A stretch of 64,000 nucleotides of DNA, taken from Nesterenkonia sandarakina. Lineage in GTDB: Bacteria > Actinomycetota > Actinomycetes > Actinomycetales > Micrococcaceae. Where the stretch lies: assembly GCF_013410215.1 (NCBI RefSeq), contig NZ_JACCFQ010000001.1:186001-250000 (forward strand), in the 5' to 3' direction. Below the pieces are notes generated by a model. That model did not search any database, was not told the origin of the DNA, and saw only the letters and a program-made list of their open reading frames with translations. Shown here in pieces: positions 1 to 9,086 of this stretch (its first letter is position 1; each line of letters begins with the position of its first letter). A program made the translations under genes and the position numbers.

Positions 1-379
1 GCGCCGGCAGCAGCTCGGGCTGACCCACGGGATGGACCCGGACGGGGCGTCCTCCGGGGCGGGACTCGCAGAGCCGCTCCAAGGTGTCTGCGATGATCTC
101 CATGAGCTGGTCCAGCTCCTCGGCGGAGCGGCTCATATTGTCTGTGGAGAGCATGTAGAGGGTCACGGTGGGCACGCCGAGCTCGGCGCACCAGTCGATG
201 AACTCCACGATCTTGTTCGCACCAGCCAGGTGCCCGTCGGCGGTGGGAGTGCCGGCCAGCTTGGCCCAGCGCCTGTTCCCGTCCACCACGACACCGATGT
301 GCTGCGGGATCCGATCCTGCGGCAGCGCACGGCTGATCTGCCGTTCATAGACGGCATAGGCGAGGGAACGCAGCCCCAT
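1..379 (-). CDS. uppS: Isoprenyl transferase (undecaprenyl diphosphate synthase family), 5' part
   Basis: Cis-prenyltransferase that condenses isopentenyl diphosphate units onto an allylic primer to make the polyprenyl carrier used in cell-wall synthesis; cytoplasmic, membrane-associated. Reading the minus strand from ATG 379 gives about 126 residues including VVDGNRRWAKLAG, the family signature whose Asp and Asn-Arg-Arg bind diphosphate and magnesium, followed by FIDWCAELGVPTVTLYMLST, the conserved second block. An AGGAGG lies 4 nt before the ATG (384-389). The gene runs off the left edge, so the C-terminal half is missing. It is divergent from the hemolysin-III-like gene. Family call is secure; chain length of the product cannot be told. 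Confidence 0.92.
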   Translation of the reverse strand, partial: MGLRSLAYAVYERQISRALPQDRIPQHIGVVVDGNRRWAKLAGTPTADGHLAGANKIVEFIDWCAELGVPTVTLYMLSTDNMSRSAEELDQLMEIIADTLERLCESRPGGRPVRVHPVGQPELLPA

Positions 380-481
380 GGGACCTCCTGCGGTATTGAC
401 GCATTCCCCACCCTAAGGGACGGCACCGCGATCTCCGCCAGGAGAGGGCAGGTCGTCGAGTGCGGCGTGCGACACATGATG

Positions 482-510
482 TTACTGGTGAGTCACCTGT
501 GGCTCTACAC
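482..510 (+). promoter_or_regulatory. Promoter of the hemolysin III family gene (leaderless)
   Basis: TTACTG (482-487), a 17-nt spacer and TACACT (505-510) end 7 nt before a GTG at 518, so transcription would start on or beside the start codon. No Shine-Dalgarno precedes that GTG. Inference from spacing only. Confidence 0.55.
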
Positions 511-517
511 TGGTGTC

Positions 518-1222
518 GTGGCCCCGAAAGAGCATGAGACCGAGCTTCCCGACCGCAGGACCGCGCCCGCTGAGCGGCTCTTCGACTCCGAGGTGCCGCT
601 GAAGCCGCGAATGCGCGGCTGGCTTCACGCGGGCATGGTGCCGCTGGCCCTGATTGCAGGGATCGTGCTGATCGCCCTGGCGCCCTCCGGCACGCTGCGC
701 GCGGCCTCGGTGGTCTACGTCATCACCGGACTGCTGCTCTTCGCAGTCTCCGCCACCTATCACCTGGGGACCTGGTCGGCGCGCACACAGCGGGTGCTCA
801 AGCGGCTGGACCATACCAACATCATGCTGATCATCGCCGGCACCTACACCCCGCTGACCCTGGCGCTGCTCCCCGAGCCCCGCGATGTGATCCTTCTCGC
901 CGCGGTCTGGATCGGCGCCCTGGGCGGGGTCGCGTTCCGGGTGTTCTGGACCGATGCCCCGCGCTGGCTCTACACCCCGGTCTACATCATCCTCGGACTC
1001 GCGGCCGTGGTGTTCCTCGGAGACTTCTTCGCCGCCGATGTCGCCGCGGCCACGCTGATCTGCGTCGGCGGGCTGTTCTACATCGTTGGGGCGGTCTTCT
1101 ACGCGCTGAAGCGGCCGAACATCTCGCTGCACTGGTTCGGGTTCCATGAGCTCTTCCACGCCTGCACCCTGATCGGGTTCATCTGCCACTACATCGCGAT
1201 CATGTTCGCGCTGCTGGACTGA
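518..1222 (+). CDS. Hemolysin III / PAQR family membrane protein
   Basis: Integral membrane protein of about 234 residues with seven hydrophobic segments, of the YqfA/hemolysin III (PAQR-like) family. Conserved polar residues are visible: ATYHLGTW near residue 85, RLDHTNIMLIIAGTYTP, and near the C-terminus LHWFGFHELFHACTLIGF, the His cluster proposed to bind a metal in this superfamily. I chose GTG 518 because it sits 7 nt behind a good promoter; in-frame ATGs at 476 and 479 are possible but would lie upstream of the -10 box. A still longer upstream reading frame overlaps uppS and is not credible. Function in bacteria is poorly defined despite the hemolysin name. Confidence 0.85.
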   Translation: MAPKEHETELPDRRTAPAERLFDSEVPLKPRMRGWLHAGMVPLALIAGIVLIALAPSGTLRAASVVYVITGLLLFAVSATYHLGTWSARTQRVLKRLDHTNIMLIIAGTYTPLTLALLPEPRDVILLAAVWIGALGGVAFRVFWTDAPRWLYTPVYIILGLAAVVFLGDFFAADVAAATLICVGGLFYIVGAVFYALKRPNISLHWFGFHELFHACTLIGFICHYIAIMFALLD

Positions 1223-1226
1223 TCCC

Positions 1227-3530
1227 TCAGCCGCGCAGCGCGTCCAGCGCCTGTTCCACCGAGCTTACCGGGGGCAGGCAGACCATCGCGCCCACGGAGT
1301 TCAGGCACACGCTCAGCTGAAGGTCAGCTTCAGGGCGCTGGGACCCCTTCTCGACGGGCTCCACCGGGACCCCGAGCAGCGCACCCGTCCGGCGCACCTG
1401 CACGAGGTCCTCCGTGGTGCCGGCGATGAAGCGGAAGGCTGGGGACCTGCGACCCGCCCGCCGGGCGACCAGCAGGGAAGCCCCGATCACCGTGGGGGCC
1501 TTGGCCGCGGCAAGTCTGACGTGCTGCAGGATCTGCTCCGGCCTGAGGTCCTCGGCGTCGAGCAGCTCCAGCGCCTCCGCCATCTGCAGCGCCTGGGCCA
1601 AAGCGGCGACGCTGCTGGGCTCCGGACCGTCCAGCGGAGTCGCCAGCAGCGGACCCTGCTGCGCCGTGGCGAGCAGCCCGGCGGTGTCCGGGTTCTCCAG
1701 GATCTCGATCACACCGTCCTGCTCACGCACGAAGTTCTGCAGGATCTGGCGCAGCACCGCGGCGCCGCGGCGGATCCACCCGGGATCCGCCCCGGCGGAG
1801 CTCAGCTGGAAGCAGGCCACGGCGAGGTGTGCGTGATCGGCGAGTCCGCCCAGCCCAGAGGCGGGGACTCCGGCGTAGGAGATGCGCCGCACCCGCGCCC
1901 GGCCGGCGTCATCCTCAGCGGGCATCCCTTCGGCAGCGCCGGAGGCACCCCTGGAATCGGCCTCGGATGCTCCGGTCGGCTCCTGCTGCACGTGGACCTG
2001 CCAGAGCCGGTCCGCGAGCGCCTCGGCCTGCCCCAGAAGCGCGGAATCCTCCCAGAGCGCGGCAGCGGTCGCCATCGAAGAGATGGCCTGCGCATTCCAG
2101 GCGGCGACGACCTTCTCATCCCGGGCCGGCTGATCCCGCAGCACCCGACGACGGCGCAGCTCCGGCACCAGCTGCTGCCACAGCTGCTGCTGGGCCTGAC
2201 TCAGGGGCGCGTCGAAGTGCAGCGTGCGCGGGGTGTCTTCGTCGATGTGCAGCGGAGCACCCCGGGTGATCGCCTGTTCATCGGCAGGCACCCCTCGATT
2301 CAGCGCCACCAGCAGCTCCTGGCGCTGCTCCCCCAGACCCACGGCCGCGGCGGCATCGCGCAGCTCGGCGTCGGAGAACAGGTAGGTGGCACCTTCGGCG
2401 TGGTGGCCCTGGGCATCCACCGTGTCGGCATCCAAGGAGGACGCGAGCAGACCGGTCTCTGCCAGCCGCATCCGTTCGCGGAGCCAGTCCAGGCTGAGCC
2501 TGGCCACCCGCTCGGCGCGCTCTCGGCAGGGCTGATCCGCCGCCGGGTGCACACTGAGCCGGGCGTAGTGCCCGATGAGCGGGGCGTTGTCGTAGAGCAT
2601 CTTCTCAAAGTGCGGCAGCGCCCAGGCCAGGTCGGTGGCGTAGCGCGCGAAGCCGCCTTCGACCTGGTCGAAGAGCGCGGAGCGGCCGAGGGTCTCCAGC
2701 GTGCGGACCGCCAGTCCTGCCGCGGCGGAGCCCGGATCCCAGGCGGACTCCTCGAGCAGGAAGCCCAGCAGCGGGGAGGGCGGGAACTTCGGTGCGGAGC
2801 CGAAGCCGCCATGGACCCGGTCCTCCTGTTCGGTGAGCACCGCCAGCGCCACGGTCACGAGCCCGTCGAGCTCTTCGGAGTCCATGCCCGCCGGGCGCGG
2901 CGTCCCTGAGCGCGGCCCGGCGCCCTCGGGGCCACCAGGCCCCTCTGGGACGCCCGGCTCCTCGCGGCGGCGGGGCGCGGCGTCGTCGTCCTGGGTGGTG
3001 ACCGTGGTGGCGAGTCCTGCCTGCTGCCGCCGCTGGGAACCCAGCGATGCTGCGATCTGGCCTGCGGAGGTCTCCACCTCGGCCCGGCGCTGGGTCCAGG
3101 CCTGGTGCACGGCGTCGAGGACCTCGCTGAAAGAGGGGACCTGACCCACCCGGCGGGGCGGGAAATAGGTCCCGGCGTGGAAGACCCGCGCGTCGGGCAG
3201 GGTGAACACGCTCATCGGCCAGCCGCCCTGCCCGGTCATCGCCTGGGTGGCGGCCATATAGGTGTCATCCACATCCGGGTGCTCCTCGCGATCCACCTTG
3301 ATCGCGACGAACCGCTCATTGAGCTTCTCGGCGAGCCCCGGGTCCGCGAAGGACTCCCGCGCCATCACGTGGCACCAATGGCAGGCCGCGTAGCCGATGG
3401 ACACGAACACCGGGACATCCCGGCGGCGCGCCTCGGCGAACGCCTCGGCTCCCCAGAGGTGCCAGTCCACGGGGTTCTCCGCGTGAGAACGGAGGTAGAG
3501 CGACGAGCTTGCGGCGAGGCGGTGTCCCAT
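1227..3530 (-). CDS. DUF255 thioredoxin-fold protein (YyaL/SSP411 family)
   Basis: Protein of 767 residues related to YyaL and mammalian SPATA20: an N-terminal thioredoxin-like domain followed by an alpha/alpha-barrel resembling glycosidase or epimerase folds. The N-terminus carries the family hallmarks [12 protein letters not shown] and a CHWC motif (Cys50 and Cys53) within [18 protein letters not shown]. Later blocks include [14 protein letters not shown] and [11 protein letters not shown] Pro/Gly/Glu-rich insert of about 45 residues interrupts the chain near residue 200 and looks like an unstructured local expansion. Start ATG 3530 aligns with the usual family start; an in-frame GTG pair 6-7 codons upstream is an alternative. 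The biochemical role is not established. It ends 4 nt from the convergent hemolysin-III gene. Confidence 0.88.
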   Translation of the reverse strand: MGHRLAASSSLYLRSHAENPVDWHLWGAEAFAEARRRDVPVFVSIGYAACHWCHVMARESFADPGLAEKLNERFVAIKVDREEHPDVDDTYMAATQAMTGQGGWPMSVFTLPDARVFHAGTYFPPRRVGQVPSFSEVLDAVHQAWTQRRAEVETSAGQIAASLGSQRRQQAGLATTVTTQDDDAAPRRREEPGVPEGPGGPEGAGPRSGTPRPAGMDSEELDGLVTVALAVLTEQEDRVHGGFGSAPKFPPSPLLGFLLEESAWDPGSAAAGLAVRTLETLGRSALFDQVEGGFARYATDLAWALPHFEKMLYDNAPLIGHYARLSVHPAADQPCRERAERVARLSLDWLRERMRLAETGLLASSLDADTVDAQGHHAEGATYLFSDAELRDAAAAVGLGEQRQELLVALNRGVPADEQAITRGAPLHIDEDTPRTLHFDAPLSQAQQQLWQQLVPELRRRRVLRDQPARDEKVVAAWNAQAISSMATAAALWEDSALLGQAEALADRLWQVHVQQEPTGASEADSRGASGAAEGMPAEDDAGRARVRRISYAGVPASGLGGLADHAHLAVACFQLSSAGADPGWIRRGAAVLRQILQNFVREQDGVIEILENPDTAGLLATAQQGPLLATPLDGPEPSSVAALAQALQMAEALELLDAEDLRPEQILQHVRLAAAKAPTVIGASLLVARRAGRRSPAFRFIAGTTEDLVQVRRTGALLGVPVEPVEKGSQRPEADLQLSVCLNSVGAMVCLPPVSSVEQALDALRG

Positions 3531-3600
3531 CAGCCCAGTCTCGCGCACCACCGAGCGAGCGTCGAGCGCCCCTCGGGTGTCAGCCGGCCACCCCCCTCCG

Positions 3601-3674
3601 CGTTGAGAGGCGGAATCTGCGCGCATCTCGGGGTCCGATCCCACTCAACTGCTCGGAGAATCAGCCGCTCAAGA
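3601..3674. repeat. 74-bp palindromic intergenic element, copy A
   Basis: Begins CGTTGAGAGGCGGAATCTGC and ends with a diverged inverted copy (CAGCCGCTCAAGA). It shares length, ends and an 18-bp core (ATCCCACTCAACTGCTCG) with copy B at 5944-6017. It fills the gap between the start of the DUF255 gene and the end of the S9 peptidase gene. Confidence 0.75.
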
Positions 3675-3689
3675 TTGACGCGGGAGGGG

Positions 3690-5915
3690 TCAGCGGCTCA
3701 ATTCGAGGTGTGGGATCCCCGCGGGCTCGAAGCCGAAGATCTGGCCGTAGAAGCTCAGCGAGGCCTCGAAGCTGGCGATGATGTTCTCGGCCTTGCGGAA
3801 TCCGTGCTGCTCTCCGGCGAAGAGCAGGTAGGCATGCGGGATGGACTTCGCGGCCAGGGCGTCGCGGAACATCTCAGCCTGGTTGGGTGGGACGATCGGA
3901 TCCTCGTCGCCCTGGAGCAGCAGCACCGGGCAGCTCAGGGAGTCCACGTGGTTCAGCGGGGCCCGCTCGCGGTAGATCTCAGCAGCCTCCGGATAGGGAC
4001 CCACCAGCCCGTCGAGGTAGCGGGATTCGAAGTCGTGGGTGTCCTCGGCCAGCGCCACCAGGTCCGCCACGCCGAAGCTGGAGACGCCTGCCGCGAAGGT
4101 CTCGGTGCGGGTCAGGCACGCCAGGGTGGTCCATCCTCCGGCGCTCCCGCCCTCGATCCCCAGCCGCTGCGGGTCGGCGATGCCCTGGTTGACGAGGTGC
4201 TCCATCACCGCGACGGTGTCTGCCACGTCCACCACGCCCCACTGGCCCTTGAGCCGGTCGCGGTAGGCCCGACCGAATCCGGTGGATCCGCCGTAGTTGA
4301 TGTCCACCACGCCGATGCCGCGCGAGGTGTAGTACGCGATGCCCAGCGAGAGCCCGACGGCGGCCTGTCCAGTGGGTCCGCCGTGGACCTGCGCGATGAA
4401 CGGCGGCAGCTCCCCCGCCGGCGCCGCGTATCCGGTCTGGCGCGGCCGGTAGAGCACCGCGTGGACCTCTTCGCCCCCGGGCCCGGGCACCGTGATCGGC
4501 TCCGGGCTCGGCAGCAGCCCCGGATCTGGCGCGTCCTCACGGGAGGACCGGACGACGCCGAGCTGGTCGAGCCGCCACTGAGGTTCGGGGGCGCTGAGCC
4601 GCCCCACGCTGATCGCGGAGAACTCGGTCCGGGAGGCGCCGTGCAGCGCAAGCGCTCCGTCCGGGCGCAGGCTGACCCCGGTGATGCTGGTGTGCGGCAG
4701 CTCCAGCGGGGTCACCTCGCCGGTGTTCAGATCCAACACACCCAGCGTCTCCGTGGCCGTGCCATGGATGCTCAGCGCATGGTCGGCGTCGATCAGGCTG
4801 AGCCAGCTCGCACCCAGCTGCCACAGCGGACCGGCATACTCTTGCGGATCCTGAAGCAGCTGGCGCGGAGCCGGTGCCGCAGAGGGACCTGCTGAAGTCT
4901 GGACCGTCCAGGGATTCCACCAGCCGGAGCGGTCGCTGAGGTAGAGCAGCTCGCCGTCTCGGCGCCACTGCGGCTGCAGCACCGAGACCTCGGTTCCCCC
5001 GTCGAGCACCGAATCCTCGACCACGATCCCGCCGGCGACCCGGCCCAGGCGCAGCTCGGTCCCGTCCCACGGCATCTGCGGGTGCTCCCAGGAGATCCAG
5101 GCCAGCTGGGTCCCATCGGGTGAGAGCTGCGGGTGCGCCAGGAACCGGGAGGAGGGCGTCACCTTGCGCACCATCGACTGATCCTCGGCCGCGGCGCCAT
5201 CCAGCGGGAGCGCCGCGATGTAGCGCTCGATCAGCGGGGCGCCGTGTACGTCTGCTCCGTCGAGGTGCTCCTCGCAGACCCACCACACCTCCGTGGCGCC
5301 ATCGGAGAGCCTGACCGCAGTGGGCTGCGCCCAGCGCAGCGACGGTCCCCCGGCGGAGCTCACCTCGGGCCCCACCGGGCTGATCGGCTGCGGGGTGCCG
5401 CCCTCGACGAAGGCGTAGACCCGCTGATCGGTGAAGTTCACGAACAGCACCACCGGAGCCTGCGCCGCGCCGCCCTCGGGCAGGACCCCAGCGGGCAGGG
5501 CCCCAGCTGGCAGCGACGCGACAGGGGCTCCACCGGTGACGGAACAAGCAGCCTGCGAGTCGGCAGCGTGCGAGTCAGCAGCCGGTGAGTCAGCAGCCGC
5601 GGGCAGCGCGATCCAGGAGGCACCGCCGTATTCATGGACCCGAGACCGGGCATTGAACGGTGCCGGCAGCACGGTCACCGTTGCGGAGGGCGGCGGGGAG
5701 CTGGGGCGGGCGGCGCCGTCGTCGGCGTCATCAGCGCTGCGCGGATCCGCGTGGGTCCGGACGATGGTCTGCCGGCCGCCCTCGGCGGCGAGCGCCTCGC
5801 TCCAGAAGAGCTGCTCGCCCACCCACTGCGGGGAGCCCAGTCGGTTGCCACCGACGGCGAGCTGTTCAGCGGAGATCATAGAGGGCCAAGAGCCGTACGG
5901 AAGAGTTCTCACCAT
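3690..5915 (-). CDS. S9 family prolyl oligopeptidase-like peptidase
   Basis: Serine peptidase of 741 residues with an N-terminal beta-propeller-like region and a C-terminal alpha/beta-hydrolase domain. The nucleophile elbow is GGSAGGW (Ser near residue 590), the acid is in GDEDPIVP (near 670) and the catalytic His is in GEQHGF (near 704). There is no signal peptide, so it is probably cytosolic; it resembles dipeptidyl aminopeptidase/acylaminoacyl-peptidase homologues. The propeller region contains an Ala/Ser/Pro-rich insert with AADS repeats and [14 protein letters not shown], typical of slippage expansion. Start ATG 5915 was preferred over a longer frame because a TACACT box lies 6 nt upstream. 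It is flanked on both sides by copies of the 74-bp element. Confidence 0.9.
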   Translation of the reverse strand: MVRTLPYGSWPSMISAEQLAVGGNRLGSPQWVGEQLFWSEALAAEGGRQTIVRTHADPRSADDADDGAARPSSPPPSATVTVLPAPFNARSRVHEYGGASWIALPAAADSPAADSHAADSQAACSVTGGAPVASLPAGALPAGVLPEGGAAQAPVVLFVNFTDQRVYAFVEGGTPQPISPVGPEVSSAGGPSLRWAQPTAVRLSDGATEVWWVCEEHLDGADVHGAPLIERYIAALPLDGAAAEDQSMVRKVTPSSRFLAHPQLSPDGTQLAWISWEHPQMPWDGTELRLGRVAGGIVVEDSVLDGGTEVSVLQPQWRRDGELLYLSDRSGWWNPWTVQTSAGPSAAPAPRQLLQDPQEYAGPLWQLGASWLSLIDADHALSIHGTATETLGVLDLNTGEVTPLELPHTSITGVSLRPDGALALHGASRTEFSAISVGRLSAPEPQWRLDQLGVVRSSREDAPDPGLLPSPEPITVPGPGGEEVHAVLYRPRQTGYAAPAGELPPFIAQVHGGPTGQAAVGLSLGIAYYTSRGIGVVDINYGGSTGFGRAYRDRLKGQWGVVDVADTVAVMEHLVNQGIADPQRLGIEGGSAGGWTTLACLTRTETFAAGVSSFGVADLVALAEDTHDFESRYLDGLVGPYPEAAEIYRERAPLNHVDSLSCPVLLLQGDEDPIVPPNQAEMFRDALAAKSIPHAYLLFAGEQHGFRKAENIIASFEASLSFYGQIFGFEPAGIPHLELSR

Positions 5916-5921
5916 GGCGCC

Positions 5922-5927
5922 AGTGTA
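5922..5927 (-). promoter_or_regulatory. -10 box of the S9 peptidase gene
   Basis: TACACT on the minus strand, 6 nt before ATG 5915, same hexamer and spacing as at 505-510. No convincing -35 box; probably a leaderless transcript. Confidence 0.5.
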
Positions 5928-5943
5928 GGACACCCCACCGGCT

Positions 5944-6017
5944 GGTTGAGGGGCTGAATCTGCGGGTATCTGGCGCCGAGATCCCACTCAACTGCTCGCG
6001 AAATCCGCCCCTCAACG
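5944..6017. repeat. 74-bp palindromic intergenic element, copy B
   Basis: Ends are GGTTGAGGGGCTGAATC and, inverted, AAATCCGCCCCTCAACG, which can pair as a long hairpin. Hand alignment to copy A shows about three quarters identity over 74 bp, with a perfectly conserved 18-bp core. Confidence 0.8.
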
Positions 6018-6042
6018 CAACGGCGGCGGGGGGAGGTTGGGC

Positions 6043-6420
6043 TCAGCGGGAGGGCGGCTGGGGTTCGTTCTCCACCGGCGGGGTCGCCGTGGTGGGGGCC
6101 GGGCCGAAGCGCGCCTCGGCGGCAGCGTCGCGGGAGCGCTGCTGAGCGGCGGAGATCTCCGCCTCGGTGATCTCCCCGGGGAACTCGGCCTCGTCCTCGA
6201 CGGACTCCGCCTCTACCTGCGCCCGGTACTTCATCCGGCGCATCCGCTTGACCAGGTCGCGGACCACCACGATCAGCAGCACCACGACCAGAGCGGTGAA
6301 CAGGAAGCCCTCGATCCCCGGCGTGATCTCGGCCTCTTCCAGGCCAGGACGGAGCTCGGGCGCGTCACCGCCGTCGCCACCACCTGGCCATGGGTTGTTG
6401 ACCGAGGGAATTAGAACCAC
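6043..6420 (-). CDS. Small single-pass membrane protein, conserved beside mca
   Basis: 125-residue protein with an N-terminal Gly/Pro/Asn stretch (NNPWPGGGDGGDAPELRPG), one hydrophobic segment (FLFTALVVVLLIVVVRDLVKR, about residues 40-60) with positive residues after it, and a charged, Ala/Glu-rich cytoplasmic tail. I recognise the general type as a small membrane protein found next to mca in related actinobacteria, but no function is known to me. GTG 6420 is the longest start; no good ribosome site is visible. It lies downstream of mca on the same strand, so it may be co-transcribed with it. Confidence 0.7.
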   Translation of the reverse strand: MVLIPSVNNPWPGGGDGGDAPELRPGLEEAEITPGIEGFLFTALVVVLLIVVVRDLVKRMRRMKYRAQVEAESVEDEAEFPGEITEAEISAAQQRSRDAAAEARFGPAPTTATPPVENEPQPPSR

Positions 6421-6538
6421 AGGTGTCTCTGCCTTCGAACGTCGTCAGTCCTGCCGGACCGGGCCTCTTCGACAGCCGCCGACGGCGACCGCTGGTCCAA
6501 GTCTACGCGCTGTAGAAATCCAGCGGTGAACCGAGTCG

Positions 6539-7642
6539 TCAGCGCAGTCCGCTGAAGAGATCGTGTTCCGGCAGCTCGGTCTCCACCCGGGAATCCACCA
6601 GCACATAATCGTCCCAGGGCCACACCTCGCGCAGGAACTCGTTGGGCGTCGCGAAGAAGAAGCCATCGGGCTCCACCTGGGTGCGGTGGGCGCGCAGTGC
6701 GCGGTCCCGGTGCTCCAGGAACGTGCCCACCGGGATCTGCGTGGTGACCTTGTGCTCGGTCATCCATGGGATCGAACCGTCCCGGAAGCGCAGGAGTCGA
6801 TCCTCGTACGGGGACTCGTGTCCGGCTTCGATCAGGGCGTTATGGATCGCCTCGAACCTGCCTGGGTTGAAGGCGCGGTCGTAGTACAGCTTCTGCGGCT
6901 CCCAGGCCTCCCCCAGGCCCGGATACTGCGTGGGATCCCCGGCGGCACGGTAGGCCTCCACCGTGATCTTGTGGCTCATGATGTGATCCGGATGCGGGTA
7001 GCCCCCGACCTCGTCGTAGGAGAGGATCACGTGCGGCCGGAAGCGGCGGACCAGGCGCACCAACGGAGCTGCGGCTTGTTCCAGCGGCAGCGTCGCGAAG
7101 CTGCCGAACGGCAGCGGCGGGGTCGGGTCGCCCTCGGGGAGACCGGAATCGGCGAAGCCCAGCCAGACGTGGGAGATGTTCAGCGCCTCGGCAGCCTCGG
7201 CCATCTCCATCCGGCGTACCCCTGGGAGGTCGCGGTGGGTCTGCAGGATCTCTTCGGCCGCGGGATTCAGCAGATCACCCTGCTCACCGCCGGTGGCCGT
7301 GGCCACCATGACCTCCGCCCCGGCCGCGGCGTAGGCCGCCATCATCGCAGCACCCTTGGAGGACTCGTCATCGGGGTGTGCGTGCACGGCCAGCATGCGC
7401 AGCCCGCTCGAGGGCGGCAGGCTCCGGGCCGCAGCTCCGGTCACCTGAGTATGGACCACGTCGGTGCTCATATCGGTGCCGTGATGTTCGGTGCCGGGCT
7501 GTTCGGCCGCGCGAGGTGCGGGATCGGTGTGCGTATCCAGTGAGCCCTCCTGGTCTCCGGCCAGCGAGCTCTTCTCAGCCGAGGAACGGGTGGAGGCATC
7601 CGTCGAGGACGTCTGCGGGAGGGTGCGATGTGAACTCTGCAT
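6539..7642 (-). CDS. mca: Mycothiol S-conjugate amidase
   Basis: Zinc amidase that hydrolyses mycothiol S-conjugates, releasing a mercapturic acid for export and recovering GlcN-inositol; part of detoxification in mycothiol-making actinobacteria. The LmbE-like fold shows HAHPDDESS (zinc ligands His and Asp near residues 89-92), SHVWLGFADSGLPEG and GGYPHPDHIMSHK with the third zinc His. The product of 367 residues has an N-terminal extension of about 80 residues, rich in Ser/Thr/Glu, compared with usual family length near 290; an internal ATG at 7471 would give a more typical size. I chose ATG 7642 because a TATTCT box is 8 nt upstream. It is divergent from the DUF4307 gene and shares its -10 region. 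Confidence 0.93.
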   Translation of the reverse strand: MQSSHRTLPQTSSTDASTRSSAEKSSLAGDQEGSLDTHTDPAPRAAEQPGTEHHGTDMSTDVVHTQVTGAAARSLPPSSGLRMLAVHAHPDDESSKGAAMMAAYAAAGAEVMVATATGGEQGDLLNPAAEEILQTHRDLPGVRRMEMAEAAEALNISHVWLGFADSGLPEGDPTPPLPFGSFATLPLEQAAAPLVRLVRRFRPHVILSYDEVGGYPHPDHIMSHKITVEAYRAAGDPTQYPGLGEAWEPQKLYYDRAFNPGRFEAIHNALIEAGHESPYEDRLLRFRDGSIPWMTEHKVTTQIPVGTFLEHRDRALRAHRTQVEPDGFFFATPNEFLREVWPWDDYVLVDSRVETELPEHDLFSGLR

Positions 7643-7649
7643 AAGCACC

Positions 7650-7656
7650 TAGAATA
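7650..7656. promoter_or_regulatory. Overlapping divergent -10 boxes for mca and the DUF4307 gene
   Basis: The sequence TAGAATA reads TAGAAT rightward (7650-7655, 7 nt before ATG 7663) and TATTCT leftward (7656-7651, 8 nt before ATG 7642). One AT-rich heptamer appears to serve both genes, each with essentially no 5' leader. Confidence 0.6.
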
Positions 7657-7662
7657 GTCCTG

Positions 7663-8100
7663 ATGACTGAGTCCAGCACCACCGACGCCGAGTCCTCCAC
7701 CGAGCTGGAGTCACGGTACGGCGCCCGCAGGCGCAGCGCCTCGCCGAAGTCCCAGCGCTGGATGATCATCGGCGCCCTGATCCTCGCGCTCGGCGCGATG
7801 GTCTACTTCACGGTGGGCAACGCGGTCGGTCAGATTACGCACAACGACGTCGGATACACGATCATTTCGGACACCGAGGCCACCGTCGACTTCGAGGTCT
7901 CGAAGGACCAAGATGTTACGGTGCAGTGCATGATCCACGTGCTGGACAACAGCTATGCGGTTGTCGGCGCCCGGGTCATCACGATCGGCCCTCACGAAGG
8001 GTCGGAACCAGGAGATCGCAGCGAGTACTACCGCACCGAGCTGCGGACCGAGTCCCGCGGAGTCACCGGAGTGGTGGACTCCTGCTGGGACATCGAGTAG
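7663..8100 (+). CDS. DUF4307 domain membrane protein
   Basis: 145-residue protein with a charged N-terminus containing ESRYGARRR, one transmembrane segment (WMIIGALILALGAMVYFTVG, about residues 33-52) and an extracytoplasmic beta-rich domain with two Cys (VQCMIHVLDNSYAVVGA and VVDSCWDIE) that could form a disulfide. This matches the DUF4307 family, which is regularly found near mca and greA in actinobacteria. Function unknown. Start ATG 7663 lies 7 nt behind its -10 box, so it is probably translated from a leaderless mRNA. Confidence 0.85.
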   Translation: MTESSTTDAESSTELESRYGARRRSASPKSQRWMIIGALILALGAMVYFTVGNAVGQITHNDVGYTIISDTEATVDFEVSKDQDVTVQCMIHVLDNSYAVVGARVITIGPHEGSEPGDRSEYYRTELRTESRGVTGVVDSCWDIE

Positions 8101-8169
8101 CCAGCTGCCTCTTCGCATCACACAAAGAGCTCTAGCAGACGGGCTCCACACCCTTTTGGGGGCCTGCCC

Positions 8170-9027
8170 ATGAAACCCGACTCTCTCTTCTACCGCATGC
8201 GCGGCGTGATCGCTCTGGTGCTGCTGCTCTGCTTCGTCGCCGCCTTCGTGCTCAGCGCCTGCGGTCCCGCCACCCAGATCTCCACGGCAGACCAGCGCAG
8301 CGTGAAGGTGCTCGCCGCACCCTCCACCGCCCCGGCACTGGATGCGCTCAACGCCGAGCTCCACGACCGGCAGAGCGGAGTCTCCGCCCACGTCGAATAC
8401 CTGGACAGCGAGGCCCTGCAGCGCAGGGTCGAGACCGATCCCGACGCCGACCTGATCCTCACCGCCTCCCGAGAACAGATGCAGTCGTTCACCCAGGCTG
8501 GAGACATCGACGGCGACGCGCGTGCCCTGGCGAGCAATCGCCTGGTGCTGGTGGCCACGGCGGAGAACCCGCAGGCGATCACCGGCTTCGATGACTTCAC
8601 TGCGCGGGCCGCTGATCTGCGGGTGAGCACCTGCGCCGGGGATGCTCCCTGCACCGAGGCGATCACCGGCCTCGCCGGGGACTTCGACCTCGACCTCGGC
8701 GTCGATGAGTTCGATGTCACCCCTGCAGGACCCAACTCGGAGCCGCCCCACCCGGTGCAGAGCCTGACGGCCGGCGAGAGCGACGCCGCCCTGGACTACG
8801 TCACCGAGGTGCTGGCCCAGGATGCGGCCCTTCAGACCTTCGACATTCCACAGTCCTTCCAGAGCACCACCCAGATCTGGGGTGCCGTGCTGGCCGAGCC
8901 CACCAGCGCCGGCGACGCCAACGAGTTCATGGGCATCCTCACGTCAGAGCGCGCACGTTCAGCGTTCAGCGGAGCAGGTTTCCTTCCCGCCCCGGCCGCG
9001 GAAGCCGAGGCCAGTTCCGATCAGTAG
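8170..9027 (+). CDS. ModA-like periplasmic substrate-binding lipoprotein (orphan)
   Basis: 285-residue lipoprotein: basic N-terminus, hydrophobic segment VLLLCFVAAFVLSACG ending in a lipobox with Cys about residue 31, then a type-II periplasmic-binding fold. VKVLAAPSTAPALDALNAEL, DLILTASREQMQSF, NRLVLVA and the C-terminal block are arranged as in molybdate-binding ModA. No modB or modC permease or ATPase lies nearby, so the partner transporter and the ligand are unknown; anions other than molybdate are possible. It sits between DUF4307 and greA, 69 nt after the former. The ATG at 8170 has only a weak G-rich stretch upstream. Confidence 0.75.
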   Translation: MKPDSLFYRMRGVIALVLLLCFVAAFVLSACGPATQISTADQRSVKVLAAPSTAPALDALNAELHDRQSGVSAHVEYLDSEALQRRVETDPDADLILTASREQMQSFTQAGDIDGDARALASNRLVLVATAENPQAITGFDDFTARAADLRVSTCAGDAPCTEAITGLAGDFDLDLGVDEFDVTPAGPNSEPPHPVQSLTAGESDAALDYVTEVLAQDAALQTFDIPQSFQSTTQIWGAVLAEPTSAGDANEFMGILTSERARSAFSGAGFLPAPAAEAEASSDQ

Positions 9028-9039
9028 CCACGGTCCTGA

Positions 9040-9068
9040 TTGAGAATCCGGAGCACCCCCACTAGCAT
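9040..9068 (+). promoter_or_regulatory. greA promoter
   Basis: TTGAGA (9040-9045), a 17-nt spacer and TAGCAT (9063-9068), predicting a start near 9075 and a leader of roughly 95 nt before greA. Confidence 0.6.
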
Positions 9069-9086
9069 GTGGGGAACGCATCAACA

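Noticed and set aside
1521-2909. 462-codon open frame on the plus strand
   Set aside because: Antisense shadow of the DUF255 protein gene.
3105-4895. 596-codon open frame on the plus strand
   Set aside because: Overlaps the DUF255 and S9 peptidase genes in antisense; low-complexity composition and no ribosome site.
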